Assembly (NCBI RefSeq): GCF_004127445.1 | Contig: NZ_QEXM01000042.1 | Location: 62,001-126,000, forward strand | DNA length: 64,000 nt | From: Streptomyces alfalfae | Lineage (GTDB): Bacteria; Actinomycetota; Actinomycetes; Streptomycetales; Streptomycetaceae | Reading direction: 5' to 3' | Shown here: positions 1 to 9,149 of the stretch, piece by piece | Layout: each line of letters starts with the position of its first letter | How positions within the stretch are numbered: position 1 is the stretch's first letter | Position numbers and translations under genes: made by a program | The notes under the pieces: model-generated | Told to the model about the DNA's origin: nothing | The model's database searches: none | The model's input: the letters and a program-made list of their open reading frames with translations, nothing else

Positions 1-10
1 TCTCGTCGCT

Positions 11-1078
11 TCAGGGGCGGGTGGCGCCGCGGTAGTCGCGGGCGGGCATGGCAGTCTTCAGCGGGACCAGCTCCACGGACTTGCCGGTGCGGGGGGCGTG
101 CAGGACCTTGCCGTCGCCCGCGTACATGGCCACGTGGTAGATGAATCCGGTGCCGTGGCTCCAGAACAGCAGGTCGCCCTGGCGCAGGTTGTCGCGGGCC
201 ACGGGGTGGTCGGAGGTGGCGTCGTACTGTGCGTGTGCGGTGCGCGGGAGTTTGATCTTGGGCCAGTAGGCGTACTGCATGAGGCTGGAGCAGTCGAAGC
301 CCTTGGTGCGTGAGGCGGCGCAGACGCCGTTGGCGTATCCGTTGTTGCCGTCGCAGAAGCCGCGCTCGGGGCCGTTGGGGGTGCCGCCGCCGTAGGCGTA
401 GGGCGTGCCGATCTTGCGGGCGGCCTTGCGCAGTGCTTTGGCGGCGGTGGAGTGCCCGGCGACCTTCAGGTCGCCGCCCCCGTCGGGTGCGGAGAAGTCC
501 TTCACGGTGCGCAGGATGATGCTGACGTAGTGCTGGGTTTCCGGGTAGGGGGGAATGCCCTTGTACTTCTGCACGGCGCCCCAGCCCGCGTTGTATCCGG
601 CGAGGGCGAGGGCACGCGGGTCGCCCTTGATGCCGGACTTCTTGGCCTGGCCCAACAGGGAGCACATCAGGCGGCCCTGGGCGATGACGGCGTCGGGCAC
701 GTCGTAGGGGTCCGCGCCGTTCTTGCCGTCGATGTCGCGGCCCCAGGTCGCCCAGGTGCCGTCGACGAATTGTGCCGGGCCCTTGGCGAACGCCTTGCTT
801 TTCAGCTTGCGCGAGGTGTTGAAGCCGCTCTCCTGATGGAGCTGGGCAGCGAGCAGGCCCGCCGTTACCTCGCGGTGCTTGCACTCGCGGTCGGCGCGCC
901 GGAGCCAGTGCCGGAACTCCTTGGGGACCTTGGCGGTCATGCCGCCGGCGAGGCCGTCCCCGCTGTCGTCGGGGAGGTCTGCATCGATCTCTGTGGCGAT
1001 CACCAGCACGAGGCCGAGCACGAGAAAGGAGATCAATCCGACGACGGTGGATATGGTGCCGATCAGGAGTTTCCGCAC
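11..1078 (-). CDS. Membrane-anchored bifunctional cell-wall hydrolase (lytic transglycosylase + NlpC/P60)
   Basis: Predicted to cut peptidoglycan locally so that the transfer channel encoded next to it can cross the wall. Of its 355 residues, 8-29 form one membrane segment. Residues about 52-195 have a lysozyme-like transglycosylase pattern (LHQESGF with likely catalytic Glu83; GYNAGWG at 161-167). Residues about 215-355 are an NlpC/P60 peptidase with Cys263 in GFDCSS and His315 in YHVAMYAGDG. Two catalytic domains behind one anchor is the usual layout of the wall hydrolase of Gram-positive conjugation systems. GTG start chosen because GGGGAG lies 7 bases upstream. The gene is divergent from the secretion operon starting at 1348. 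Function is inferred from domains and context. Confidence 0.88.
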   Translation of the reverse strand: MRKLLIGTISTVVGLISFLVLGLVLVIATEIDADLPDDSGDGLAGGMTAKVPKEFRHWLRRADRECKHREVTAGLLAAQLHQESGFNTSRKLKSKAFAKGPAQFVDGTWATWGRDIDGKNGADPYDVPDAVIAQGRLMCSLLGQAKKSGIKGDPRALALAGYNAGWGAVQKYKGIPPYPETQHYVSIILRTVKDFSAPDGGGDLKVAGHSTAAKALRKAARKIGTPYAYGGGTPNGPERGFCDGNNGYANGVCAASRTKGFDCSSLMQYAYWPKIKLPRTAHAQYDATSDHPVARDNLRQGDLLFWSHGTGFIYHVAMYAGDGKVLHAPRTGKSVELVPLKTAMPARDYRGATRP

Positions 1079-1347
1079 GCGTCAACTCCCCGATTGCTGG
1101 GCCCGGTTGTGCGGGCTGCCCGGAAGGGCGAGGAAAGGGCCGTTGGCGGTTGAACGTTCCATTTCGTGCGGTGAAATCCACAGGCTCGCCGCAATTGCAG
1201 CCGCAGTGGCCGCGCCTGCCTCATCGACACCTCTAACCCCCCGGATATACCGCTGACACGTGCGGCTCAGCAGATGCTACGGTCTGTGATCGTAGTCGGC
1301 CAAGAAGTAATGACGTGAACGACGGGGTGGCCGGGGGGAGTTCGACC
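1079..1347. promoter_or_regulatory. Divergent intergenic region between wall hydrolase and secretion operon
   Basis: This 269-base non-coding stretch must hold promoters for both directions. It is less GC-rich than its surroundings near 1240-1310. A TATACC hexamer (about 1245) and TACGGT (about 1278) are possible -10 elements, but no convincing -35 partner was seen. CTACG...CGTAG around 1277-1295 is a weak inverted repeat. No promoter can be fixed from sequence alone. Confidence 0.4.
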
Positions 1348-1803
1348 ATGACCGTGTATGTATCAGTCCTGAAATACGCCATTGTGCCCGTTCAGGGTGA
1401 CGGTCTCGTGCCGTCGACCATCGCCGCGATGCTGGACGCGGACGAGCAGTGGGGCCAGGTGGCCCGCTCGCTCCGGCCCGGTGAGGCGATTCCGCTCGGG
1501 GCGCTGCCGGTGCTGGTGGCGGACACCACGGTGTACGGCACGCTGCGCGTCGAGCAGATGCTCCAGGCCTGGGATGCCCGGCTGCCGAAACCGTGGCTGG
1601 TGTGGACGGCCGATGCCCCGATGCGCCCGGCTCCTGACGCCCGACTGCGCATCCGCGCCCTGCAAGGACGGCTGGCCGGCGTGAGCCCGGTGCCCTACCT
1701 GCCCGTGCTGCGGACCGTGGAACGGCCCGACCAAGCTCTGGAGCACCGCTCGGTGCAGGCCGCCGCGGCCAAGCTCCGCGCCTCTCTCGAACGAAAAGGA
1801 TGA
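1348..1803 (+). CDS. Conserved-looking hypothetical protein, first gene of the secretion operon
   Basis: A soluble protein of 151 residues with no signal peptide or membrane helix, and no family I recognise. ATG 1348 is preferred over the in-frame GTG 1315 because GGGGGAG sits 7 bases before it. The N-terminal part (VSVLKYAIVPVQGDG) looks like a beta strand and loop, and the C-terminus is helical and basic (AAAAKLRASLERKG). Its TGA is directly followed by the ATG of the next gene, so the two are translationally coupled. Position at the head of the operon suggests a cytoplasmic accessory or regulatory role in transfer, but nothing in the sequence defines it. Confidence 0.75.
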   Translation: MTVYVSVLKYAIVPVQGDGLVPSTIAAMLDADEQWGQVARSLRPGEAIPLGALPVLVADTTVYGTLRVEQMLQAWDARLPKPWLVWTADAPMRPAPDARLRIRALQGRLAGVSPVPYLPVLRTVERPDQALEHRSVQAAAAKLRASLERKG

Positions 1804-2070
1804 ATGATCGTGGAAATCGCTGGCATCATCCCCGACGCCAAGCCGGTTCAGATCCCGGGCATGGGCGGCATCGTCGGTGACATGCTCGGCTGGGGCCTGT
1901 GGATCGTGCTGCTCTCCGGAGTGGTCGGTGCCGCCATCGGCGTGGCCAAGCTGGCCCTGTCCGACAAGAATCGGGGTGGCGGCAGTGAGCCCTTCAAGTG
2001 GATGGCAGGCGGGGTGGCGGCCGTGATGCTGTCCGGCTCGCTGATCACCATCCTGAACGGCATCGCATGA
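1804..2070 (+). CDS. Small two-helix membrane protein (VirB2/pilin-like by size and position)
   Basis: An 88-residue hydrophobic protein. Membrane segments span about 28-50 (WGLWIVLLSGVVGAAIGVAK) and about 66-86, joined by a short charged loop (SDKNRGGGSE). A small two-helix protein just upstream of VirB8-, VirB6- and VirB4-like genes matches the place and shape of VirB2-type subunits or the small PrgI/TrbC-like proteins of Gram-positive systems. There is no sequence match I can vouch for, and there is no cleavable signal peptide. The ATG abuts the previous TGA, and its own last codons overlap the next gene (ATGA at 2067-2070). Confidence 0.75.
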   Translation: MIVEIAGIIPDAKPVQIPGMGGIVGDMLGWGLWIVLLSGVVGAAIGVAKLALSDKNRGGGSEPFKWMAGGVAAVMLSGSLITILNGIA

Positions 2071-2864
2071 GCCCCGCCGCCCGCAACCGCCGCGGTGGGA
2101 AGGCCATGGTCTGGGGCGCTGCCGTGGCAGGCGCCGCGGTGCTCGCGCTCACCGGTTATGCCGTTCTCACCGGAGACGATGACGACACCCGCAACACCGG
2201 CGGCTCCGGCAAGCCGGGGACGAGCGCCAGCGAGCCGGTAAAGACCTATGCGCCGCCGGATGAGTGGACCGAGCCGGGCAAGTGGGCGAGCCTGCCGCGC
2301 GGCAAACGCACGGACGATCAGGGCAACCCGGTGGGCTTCCCCCACACCCCGCAGGGTGCGGTCGCGCAGATGTTCGCGGCCCATTTCACCGAGGTCAACA
2401 GCGAGCGGTCCCTGTACGAGGAGCAGGTAGGCGCGTACGAGTCGTACATGTCCGAGGCGGACCAGACCCCGTCTACGCGCCGCCAGGTCGAGAAGGACGC
2501 GAAGAAGGCCGACGTTTCCGTCCGCCGGGACTTCGGCATGCCGACCAGCGGAGACATTCCGGCGGGCGGCTATATGCGCAGCCGCCCCATCGGCTTCAAG
2601 ATCATCCAGCAGTCCAAGAACGAGGTCAGCATTTACGCCCTGTCACGCGTCACGAGCAAGGCCTCGGAAACCGCGAAGGAGAAGGGCTCCTATACCCGCA
2701 TCGTGACGGCGGCCCGCTGGGAGAACGGCGACTGGAAGCTGTCGGGCGAGGCGATCTCGCAGGCGCTGGAAGCCGAAGAGGGCAACGAGGGCCCGGAGAT
2801 CGCGGCTCCCGGGGACGCGAAGTTCGAAGAGGCCGGGTGGACCGCGATCCGAGAGGCCTCGTAA
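2067..2864 (+). CDS. VirB8/TcpC-like conjugation protein, single-anchor with NTF2-like domain
   Basis: 265 residues. After a short basic N-terminus comes one membrane helix at about 14-36, then an acidic Gly/Ser-rich linker and a 190-residue extracytoplasmic domain. The arrangement (FPHTPQGAVAQMFAAHF, then ARWENGDWKLSG near the end) is what is seen in NTF2-fold VirB8/TcpC-type proteins, which scaffold the transfer channel. ATG 2067 overlaps the previous stop (ATGA). An in-frame upstream reading from 1998 is rejected because it would overlap the preceding gene by 70 bases. Fold assignment is by pattern only. Confidence 0.78.
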   Translation: MSPAARNRRGGKAMVWGAAVAGAAVLALTGYAVLTGDDDDTRNTGGSGKPGTSASEPVKTYAPPDEWTEPGKWASLPRGKRTDDQGNPVGFPHTPQGAVAQMFAAHFTEVNSERSLYEEQVGAYESYMSEADQTPSTRRQVEKDAKKADVSVRRDFGMPTSGDIPAGGYMRSRPIGFKIIQQSKNEVSIYALSRVTSKASETAKEKGSYTRIVTAARWENGDWKLSGEAISQALEAEEGNEGPEIAAPGDAKFEEAGWTAIREAS

Positions 2865-4399
2865 TGAGGCGGGTAATAGCCCTGCTGATTGCCCTTGTTG
2901 CGGCGGCCGGACTGCTGACCGCGCCGCCCGCGGCCGCCAACCCCATCGGCGACACCATCGGTGACGGGCTCAACGCGTACGGGCGGGCCTCGTGCAATAT
3001 GAGTTTCGGCCTGGCGGGCCCTGTTATGCGCTCCATGGGCAAGAAGGTCCCGGACTCCAAGGTGCAGAAGGATCTCTGCAACGCCGTCGGCGACAAGGTC
3101 GAGAAGAAGGTGAAGGAGAAGGTCAAGAAGGCCTGGGACGCGGTCTGGGACTCCGTCATCGGTGATGTGCTGCGTTCGGCGCGGGACACGGCCAAGACGG
3201 TCCTGAAGGCGACCATCACCTTCGGTCTGGCAGGACCTTCGGTGGATCTGAAGAAGACCGGGCTGTTCGGCGAGGGTGCCGACATGCAAGGGATGATGAT
3301 CTGGCTCGGCTGGGTGATCGCCGCCTTCGCGCTCATGTGGCAGCTCGGGAAAATGGCCGTGACCGGTCAGGGCAAGCATCTGGGCCGGGCGGTAGCCGGA
3401 TTCGCCGAGAACGCCTTCATCACCGGTATCGGTGTGAGTGTCATCGGCACGCTGCTTGAGGCGGGCGACGCCATGACCACGGGCGTGATCAACATGACGT
3501 TCGGCGACGACGGCGTGGCACTCGACCGGATCGTCACGGTCATGCTGCCTGCCATCGGCAACCCCATGACGATGGCAGGCATCCTGTTCGTGATGCTGGC
3601 GGTCGGCCTCATCCAGATGGTGCTGATCTTCCTTCGGCAGTCCGCCATCCCCATCCAGGCCCTGCTGCTGCCGATCGCCGGGGCCGGACGGATGGGCGGG
3701 GAGGCCACCCGGCAGTGGGCGCCGAAGCTGATCACCTCCATCTTGGTGGTCATCGCCTACAAGCCGATCCTGGCCATCATCATGTGCGTCGGCTTCGCCG
3801 AGGTGGAGAAGTCCAGCAGCCTGGTGGAGTTCCTGCGCGGGCTGGCCACGCTGGTGCTCGCAATCCTGGCACCCGGACCGCTGACGAAGATCTTCGAACC
3901 GGTGGGGGCCCGCGTCGGCGGGGCGATGGGCGCCGGGGGCGCGGTCGCGGCCGCCGGAGCCGTCGCCGACCGGTTCCGCGGCCGGGACAAGTCCGGCGGC
4001 GACGCAGCGGCCCCGGCGCTGCACTCGGCGGTCGAGCAGCAGAAGTACGTGGAGCAGAGCATGCCGAAGACCTATCGCGGCACCAGCGGCGCGGACGGCG
4101 ACAGCGGCGAGAACGGCCAGTCCTCGGACGCGGTCGCCCAGGCCGCCCGCAACGCCCGCAAGCAGCCCGGCACGTCCGGGGCCGAGGGCGGCCAGGGCGC
4201 ATCAGGCACCCCAGGTGCCTCGGGTGGTCTGGACGCTCCCGGAGGGCCGGGCGGCGCCGGCGGGGGTGCCGCGGCACGCGGCGGCGGCCGCGCTGCGGCG
4301 GGCGCCGGAGCGGGATTGCAACTCGAAGTCCTTGACGGCGTCCACCAGACCACGCAGCAGGCATCCACCACGATCGGAGACGGGGGCAGCAGCACGTGA
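2864..4399 (+). CDS. VirB6/TrbL-like polytopic channel protein with Gly-rich tail
   Basis: 511 residues. A signal peptide (residues 1-25, ending PAAAN) is followed by a Lys-rich amphipathic region (about 65-95). Then come five or more membrane helices between about 140 and 345 (for example MMIWLGWVIAAFALMW and ILVVIAYKPILAIIMCV). From about 395 the chain turns into a low-complexity tail rich in Gly, Ala and Ser with short acidic motifs (GTSGADGDSGE, GASGTPGASGG). A polytopic protein upstream of VirB4 fits VirB6/TrbL, the inner-membrane pore. ATG 2864 overlaps the previous TAA (TAATG). The tail length and repeat character are unusual for the family. Confidence 0.82.
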   Translation: MRRVIALLIALVAAAGLLTAPPAAANPIGDTIGDGLNAYGRASCNMSFGLAGPVMRSMGKKVPDSKVQKDLCNAVGDKVEKKVKEKVKKAWDAVWDSVIGDVLRSARDTAKTVLKATITFGLAGPSVDLKKTGLFGEGADMQGMMIWLGWVIAAFALMWQLGKMAVTGQGKHLGRAVAGFAENAFITGIGVSVIGTLLEAGDAMTTGVINMTFGDDGVALDRIVTVMLPAIGNPMTMAGILFVMLAVGLIQMVLIFLRQSAIPIQALLLPIAGAGRMGGEATRQWAPKLITSILVVIAYKPILAIIMCVGFAEVEKSSSLVEFLRGLATLVLAILAPGPLTKIFEPVGARVGGAMGAGGAVAAAGAVADRFRGRDKSGGDAAAPALHSAVEQQKYVEQSMPKTYRGTSGADGDSGENGQSSDAVAQAARNARKQPGTSGAEGGQGASGTPGASGGLDAPGGPGGAGGGAAARGGGRAAAGAGAGLQLEVLDGVHQTTQQASTTIGDGGSST

Positions 4400-5850
4400 G
4401 CACGACCGCACATGAGGTGCCGCAGGCCCTGACCGTGGACGGTTTCCGCACCCGCAGGTCCTTCGGGTTCGGCAATCTCTCCAAATCCGCGACGATCATC
4501 ATCGTGGCGATGCTGGCCGCCGAGGGCATCATCGGCGTCCGGATGCCGCTGTCCCTGCTGGTGACGGTGCCGCTGACGCTGGCCTTCGGCGTACTGGCGG
4601 CCTCCCGCCGCCACGGCATGTCCGCGCTGTCCTACTACGTGGCGCTGATCTCCTGGCGGCGTGCCCGCCGGCACGGGGTGACCACCTATCGGCGGCTGCT
4701 GCTGCCCCAGCCCTACGCGCTGGATCTGCCCGGGGTCGGCGCCGCCTCCACTCTGATCAAGGTGGCGGACCCGACCAGCGGCACCGCGGTCGGCGTGGTG
4801 CACGGCCGGGACACCGACCTGATGTCGGTCACCACCCTGCTCGCGCCCGGCGGCTCCCTGATGGCACCCACCAGCACGGTGCGCGGAGCGGTGCGCACCT
4901 GGGGCGACGTGCTGGCCGGCATGTCGACCGACGAGCAGATCAAGGGTGCCAGCGTGACGGTGCAGATCACGCCGGGTGCGGGGGAGGCCCTGGCCGATGA
5001 CGTGAAGAAGCGCGTCGACCCCTCGGCGCCCCAGCTCGCGAAGTCGACGATCACGGAGCTGGTGGGCACCACGCCGCGCGCCACGGCCAGTGTCGCAGCG
5101 TGGATGACGGTCACCGTGGACCCCAACGCCACCGTGAATCCCCCCACCGATCTGGCGGACAAGGTCGGCGAGGCGCTGCGGGTGGTCGACAGCCTGGACC
5201 TCTCGGGCACCGGAACGGATGTGCACCGCCGGTGCACGGACGTGGACGTGCGGCGCCTGGTGCGCTCCGCCTACGACCCGTCTGTGTTCCATGAGCACCC
5301 CGACCGGTTCGTCGACCTGTCCTGGGGGGAATGCGGGCCGGTGGCCGCCGACGACGGCTGGACGGCGTTCGCCCACGACGGGGCGGTCAGCGTGAGCTAC
5401 GTGCTGCAGGAGATGCCGCGCCGGGTGATCCCGTACTCGGTGCTGCTGCCGCTGCTGTCCCCGGGCCGCTTCCAGCGCCGCATCACCCTGTCCTACAAGG
5501 TGCTGGACCCCGAGCAGGGTGAGGCCGTCCTGGAACGCGAGATCTCCAACGCCGAGAACCGGGCGGATGCGACCGCGCAGGTCAAGGGACGGGCCAAGTA
5601 CAGCCAGAAGGCCGACTTCGAGCGGGCGAACAAGGCGGCGGCGGCCGCCGCCCAGGGGGCGCAGGTGGTGGACTGGACGCTCACCGCGACCGCGACCGCC
5701 ACCCGCCCCGAGGATTTGGACGCGGCCCGCCAGGACCTGGAGCGCGCGGTCAAGGCGACCCGGGGCATCCGGCTGCGGCCCGCCTACGGCGCGCAGGGCC
5801 CTGCCTTCGCCACCGGGCTCCCTGTCGGCTACAACCCGCTGGTGAGCTGA
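4396..5850 (+). CDS. SCO6880-family membrane protein of actinobacterial type IV secretion
   Basis: 484 residues resembling the actinobacterial family named after SCO6880, found beside VirB4/VirD4 genes in Streptomyces mobile regions. Two close membrane helices lie at about 34-75, in the same layout as short PrgI-like proteins, followed by a large soluble domain containing an Ala-rich helix at about 395-425 (RANKAAAAAAQGAQ). In other Gram-positive systems PrgI-like membrane parts and VirB4 cooperate. Here the soluble part may dock the VirB4 ATPase that follows two bases downstream. GTG start overlaps the preceding TGA. Family assignment from recollection of pattern; molecular role unknown. Confidence 0.78.
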   Translation: MSTTAHEVPQALTVDGFRTRRSFGFGNLSKSATIIIVAMLAAEGIIGVRMPLSLLVTVPLTLAFGVLAASRRHGMSALSYYVALISWRRARRHGVTTYRRLLLPQPYALDLPGVGAASTLIKVADPTSGTAVGVVHGRDTDLMSVTTLLAPGGSLMAPTSTVRGAVRTWGDVLAGMSTDEQIKGASVTVQITPGAGEALADDVKKRVDPSAPQLAKSTITELVGTTPRATASVAAWMTVTVDPNATVNPPTDLADKVGEALRVVDSLDLSGTGTDVHRRCTDVDVRRLVRSAYDPSVFHEHPDRFVDLSWGECGPVAADDGWTAFAHDGAVSVSYVLQEMPRRVIPYSVLLPLLSPGRFQRRITLSYKVLDPEQGEAVLEREISNAENRADATAQVKGRAKYSQKADFERANKAAAAAAQGAQVVDWTLTATATATRPEDLDAARQDLERAVKATRGIRLRPAYGAQGPAFATGLPVGYNPLVS

Positions 5851-5852
5851 TC

Positions 5853-7376
5853 ATGGGCAAGAAGAAGCAGATCCACACCCCGCAGCGGCTGCTGGAGCCG
5901 ACCAGGGCCCGCACCACGGCCGCCGAGCGCAAGGCCGAGCGGCAGGCGAAGAAGCAGCGCCGCCGTCTGATCGCGGGACGGCTGGGGTGGGGCGGGGAGT
6001 TCGGCGGCCGCGCCGCGGTGGAGGACACCGGCACCGTTTACACCGGGCCGTCCACCCAGGTCGGTGCCGTGTACCCCTTCCTGCTCGGGGCCGGACTGCC
6101 GCCGCGCGGTGTGCCGGTGGGCCGCGACGTGCTCACCGGCGAACTCGTCTGTGTGGACCCCAGCGGCTGGACCGGCAGGCTGACCACCAACCCGGGCGTA
6201 TGGGTCATGAGCCAGCCGGGCGCGGGCAAGTCCGCGTTGGTCAAGCGGATCTGTCTGGTCTATTCCGCCTACGGGCACATGGTCGTGGTGCCCGGCGACG
6301 TCAAGGGCGAGTACACCCCGCTCGTCGAGGCCCTGGGCGGCAGCGTGGTGCGGATCGGCGCCGCCGGGCAGCGCCTGAATCCGCTGGACTCCGGCCCGCT
6401 CAAGACCCATATCGCCAGCCTGCCCGCCAAGGAGCGGGTCGTGCTGGAAGAGGCGGTGCAGGGCCGCCGCCTGGACGCGCTGGGGGCACTGCTGGCCACC
6501 CGGGCCGGGCTGGGCCGACAGCCCTCGGAGGTCGACTGGTCGGCGCTGAACACGGCGGTGTCCCTGGCTGACGGCGCGACCGCGGACGATCCGGTCATCC
6601 GCGATGTCATCAACGTGCTGCGCCAGGGCCCGCAGCACCTGCGCGACAAGCTCGCCGCCTCCCACGAGGAGCGCTACACCGACCTAACCCGCAGCCTGAT
6701 CGCGGGCCTGGAGAACCTCTGCGACGGCCCGCTGAAGGGCCTGTTCGACGGGCCCACCACGGCCGCCATCGACCTGAACGCACCGGCGGTGAGCGTGGAC
6801 ATCTCCGCGCTGCGCAGCCGCGGCAACGACGTCATCTCCGCAGGGATGATCGCCACCTGGGCGTACACGTACGCCGCGGTGGACACCGCCCGCACCATCG
6901 GCGTGATGAACCGCCGCCTGGTCCTGCCGATGGACGAGATGTGGCGGGCCCTGCGCTCGGGGCCGGGCCTGGTGGACGCCATGGACAGCATCAGCCGCCT
7001 CAACCGCCTCTACGACGACGTGACGATCTTCGTGACGCACTCACTGCTGGACGCCGAGAGCTTGCCGACCGAGGAGGACCGGGTCAAGGCGCGCGGCCTG
7101 ATGGACCGCTGCGACACCTGGGTGATCGGCGCCTCCACCGGCGAGGAACTTCAGCGGGTGACCGGCAAGCGGGCGCTGACCGAACAGGAACGCCTGATCA
7201 TCCAGTCGTGGGCGAGCGCCACCTCCACCGGCCTGGACGGCACCGACCAAATCCACCCGGGCCGCGGCAAATACCTCATCAAGATCGGGACCAGGCCGGG
7301 CATCGCCGCGGCCACCGAACTCACCGCCGCCGAGAAGCGGCTGTACCAGACGGACGCCAACACCCCCGCCGCGTAG
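5853..7376 (+). CDS. VirB4/TraC-type secretion ATPase
   Basis: A 507-residue cytoplasmic ATPase predicted to power assembly of the channel. The basic N-terminus (MGKKKQIHTPQRLLEP) is followed by a P-loop at 120-128 (SQPGAGKSA) and a Walker B at about 356-362 (LVLPMDEMW), with the nearby FVTHSLLDAE resembling the sensor region of HerA/FtsK-type motors. It is shorter than proteobacterial VirB4 (about 800 residues) because the N-terminal domain is missing; that part may be supplied by the SCO6880-like protein upstream. The gene starts three bases after that gene and is followed by the coupling ATPase 33 bases downstream. Confidence 0.9.
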   Translation: MGKKKQIHTPQRLLEPTRARTTAAERKAERQAKKQRRRLIAGRLGWGGEFGGRAAVEDTGTVYTGPSTQVGAVYPFLLGAGLPPRGVPVGRDVLTGELVCVDPSGWTGRLTTNPGVWVMSQPGAGKSALVKRICLVYSAYGHMVVVPGDVKGEYTPLVEALGGSVVRIGAAGQRLNPLDSGPLKTHIASLPAKERVVLEEAVQGRRLDALGALLATRAGLGRQPSEVDWSALNTAVSLADGATADDPVIRDVINVLRQGPQHLRDKLAASHEERYTDLTRSLIAGLENLCDGPLKGLFDGPTTAAIDLNAPAVSVDISALRSRGNDVISAGMIATWAYTYAAVDTARTIGVMNRRLVLPMDEMWRALRSGPGLVDAMDSISRLNRLYDDVTIFVTHSLLDAESLPTEEDRVKARGLMDRCDTWVIGASTGEELQRVTGKRALTEQERLIIQSWASATSTGLDGTDQIHPGRGKYLIKIGTRPGIAAATELTAAEKRLYQTDANTPAA

Positions 7377-7409
7377 GGCGCGGGGCATGCCGGGGGAGGA
7401 GCAGCACCG

Positions 7410-9149
7410 ATGCTGACCGAGAGCGACAAGCTGTGGATCGCGGGCGGCACCGCCGCCGGGGCGGGAGCGCTGCTGGCCGCCGGGGCGTGGGGCGGCGCGG
7501 CCGCCGGCGCGGCACTGACCGGCGACCCGGTCGCCCCGCTCTCACCGCTGACCGTGTTCGACATGGCCCGGGACTGGTCGAGCGTCTGGCCCGCCTCGCA
7601 GACCGCCTCCGCGATCGGCGCCACCGTCGGCGACCTTGCGCTGCTGGTCTTCGTGGTGTGGGGCGTGCGGTGGGCGCTGAAATGGTTCCGCAACCCCTCC
7701 CACCTGGCCACGCTCGCCGATGTGCGGGAGATGACGCCCAAGGCGGCCGCGCGCACCGCGGTCCGGCTGCGGCCCGCCCTGAAGGGCACCAAGCCCACCG
7801 ACCTCAAGGCCGCCGACAGGGGCGTCCTGCTCGGCGACCACATGCCCAGCGGTGTGGAGCTGCGCGGCAGCGACGAGGACACCTACGTCGCGATCATGGC
7901 TCCGCGCGCGGGCAAGTCCACCGCGCTGGCCATCCCCGTCGCCGAGGAGGCTCCCGCCGCGCTGCTGATGACCTCCAACAAGGCCGACGTATACGCCGCC
8001 ACCTACGCCTCGCGCGGCCGCGCGGGCACCTGCTGGGTGCTGGACACCCAGGGAGTGGCGCAGACCGAGCGCGCCATGTGGTGGGACATGATCGCCCAGG
8101 CCGAGACCATCGACGGCGCCGAACGCCTCGCCTCCCACTTCGTCGGCCAGATCAGCAGCGAGTCGGCCGACCCCTTCTGGTCGCAGTCCGCCGCCGACGT
8201 CCTGGTGGGCTACTTCCGCGCCGCCTGGCACGACGGCGGCACCGTGCGCGATGTGCTGCGCTGGCTCGCCGACCCCAACGAGAAAGCGCCGCTGTCCATC
8301 CTCTACCAGCACGAAGCGGTGCTCGCCGAACAGGTCGACTCCTCCATCAACATCGCCGAGGAGACCCAGTCGGGGATCTTCCAGAACGCCCGCTCGGCGG
8401 TCTCGGCGCTGCGCGACGAACGGGTGTTGGCCTGGGTGACGCCCGATCCGCACCGCCCCAAGTTCGACCCGGAGGCGTTCGCGCTCTCCCACGACACGCT
8501 CTATCTGCTCAGCAAGAAAGGCGGGCCCGCCTCCGCGGTCGTCGCCGCGCTCGCCGACTCGGTGTTCACCGCAGCATCCGAGGCCGGCGAGCGGCACGGC
8601 GGGCGCCTGCCCGACCCGATGCGCGCCGTCCTGGACGAGGCCGCCAACATCTGCAAGATCGCCGACCTGCCGGACCTGTACTCCCACCTCGGCTCGCGCG
8701 GCATCACCCCCTACACGATCCTTCAGTCCTACCGCCAGGGCGTAAAAGCCTGGGGCGAGGTGGGCATGGACGCCCTGTGGTCGGCCGCCACGAAGAAGCT
8801 GATCGGCGTGGGCGTGGACGACGCCAAGTTCGCCCAGGACGTCGCCAGCATGGTCGGCCCGCACACCGTGCTGCGCGGCTCGCACTCCAAGTCCAAGGAC
8901 GGGGGCTCCCACTCCGTCAGCGAACAGCGCGAGCAGATCATGGAGGTCGCCGACATCCGCGCCATGCGCAAGGGCACCGCACTGCTGCTGGCCACCGGCG
9001 CCCCGGTGGCACAGATCTCCTTGCGCCCCTGGTACGAGGAGAAGGCCATGGCGCACCTGGGCCCGCAGATGGCCGCAGAGGAGGCCGCCATCACCAAGCG
9101 AGCGGTCGGCGCCTACGAGCTGCGCAAGAAGGCCCGCGATGTCCGATAG
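7410..9149 (+). CDS. VirD4/TraG-type coupling ATPase
   Basis: 579 residues. Two membrane helices near the N-terminus (about 12-40 and 65-95) anchor a cytosolic ATPase with Walker A at about 162-171 (MAPRAGKSTA) and Walker B at about 405 (VLDEAANI). A TraG-like pattern of conserved blocks follows (LGSRGITPYTILQSYRQG; GPHTVLRGSHS). Coupling proteins bring the DNA-relaxase complex or effector to the channel. No relaxase gene is visible here, so the cargo is unknown. The start is ATG 7410, with GGGGGAGGAG about 10 bases upstream. The 3' end overlaps the next gene by 11 bases. Confidence 0.92.
   Translation: MLTESDKLWIAGGTAAGAGALLAAGAWGGAAAGAALTGDPVAPLSPLTVFDMARDWSSVWPASQTASAIGATVGDLALLVFVVWGVRWALKWFRNPSHLATLADVREMTPKAAARTAVRLRPALKGTKPTDLKAADRGVLLGDHMPSGVELRGSDEDTYVAIMAPRAGKSTALAIPVAEEAPAALLMTSNKADVYAATYASRGRAGTCWVLDTQGVAQTERAMWWDMIAQAETIDGAERLASHFVGQISSESADPFWSQSAADVLVGYFRAAWHDGGTVRDVLRWLADPNEKAPLSILYQHEAVLAEQVDSSINIAEETQSGIFQNARSAVSALRDERVLAWVTPDPHRPKFDPEAFALSHDTLYLLSKKGGPASAVVAALADSVFTAASEAGERHGGRLPDPMRAVLDEAANICKIADLPDLYSHLGSRGITPYTILQSYRQGVKAWGEVGMDALWSAATKKLIGVGVDDAKFAQDVASMVGPHTVLRGSHSKSKDGGSHSVSEQREQIMEVADIRAMRKGTALLLATGAPVAQISLRPWYEEKAMAHLGPQMAAEEAAITKRAVGAYELRKKARDVR

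Noticed and set aside
2264..2863. In-frame 5' extension of the VirB6-like gene over the VirB8-like gene
   Set aside because: The extension reads as an Arg/Gly shadow of the VirB8-like frame. ATG 2864 gives a proper signal peptide and the usual TAATG overlap.
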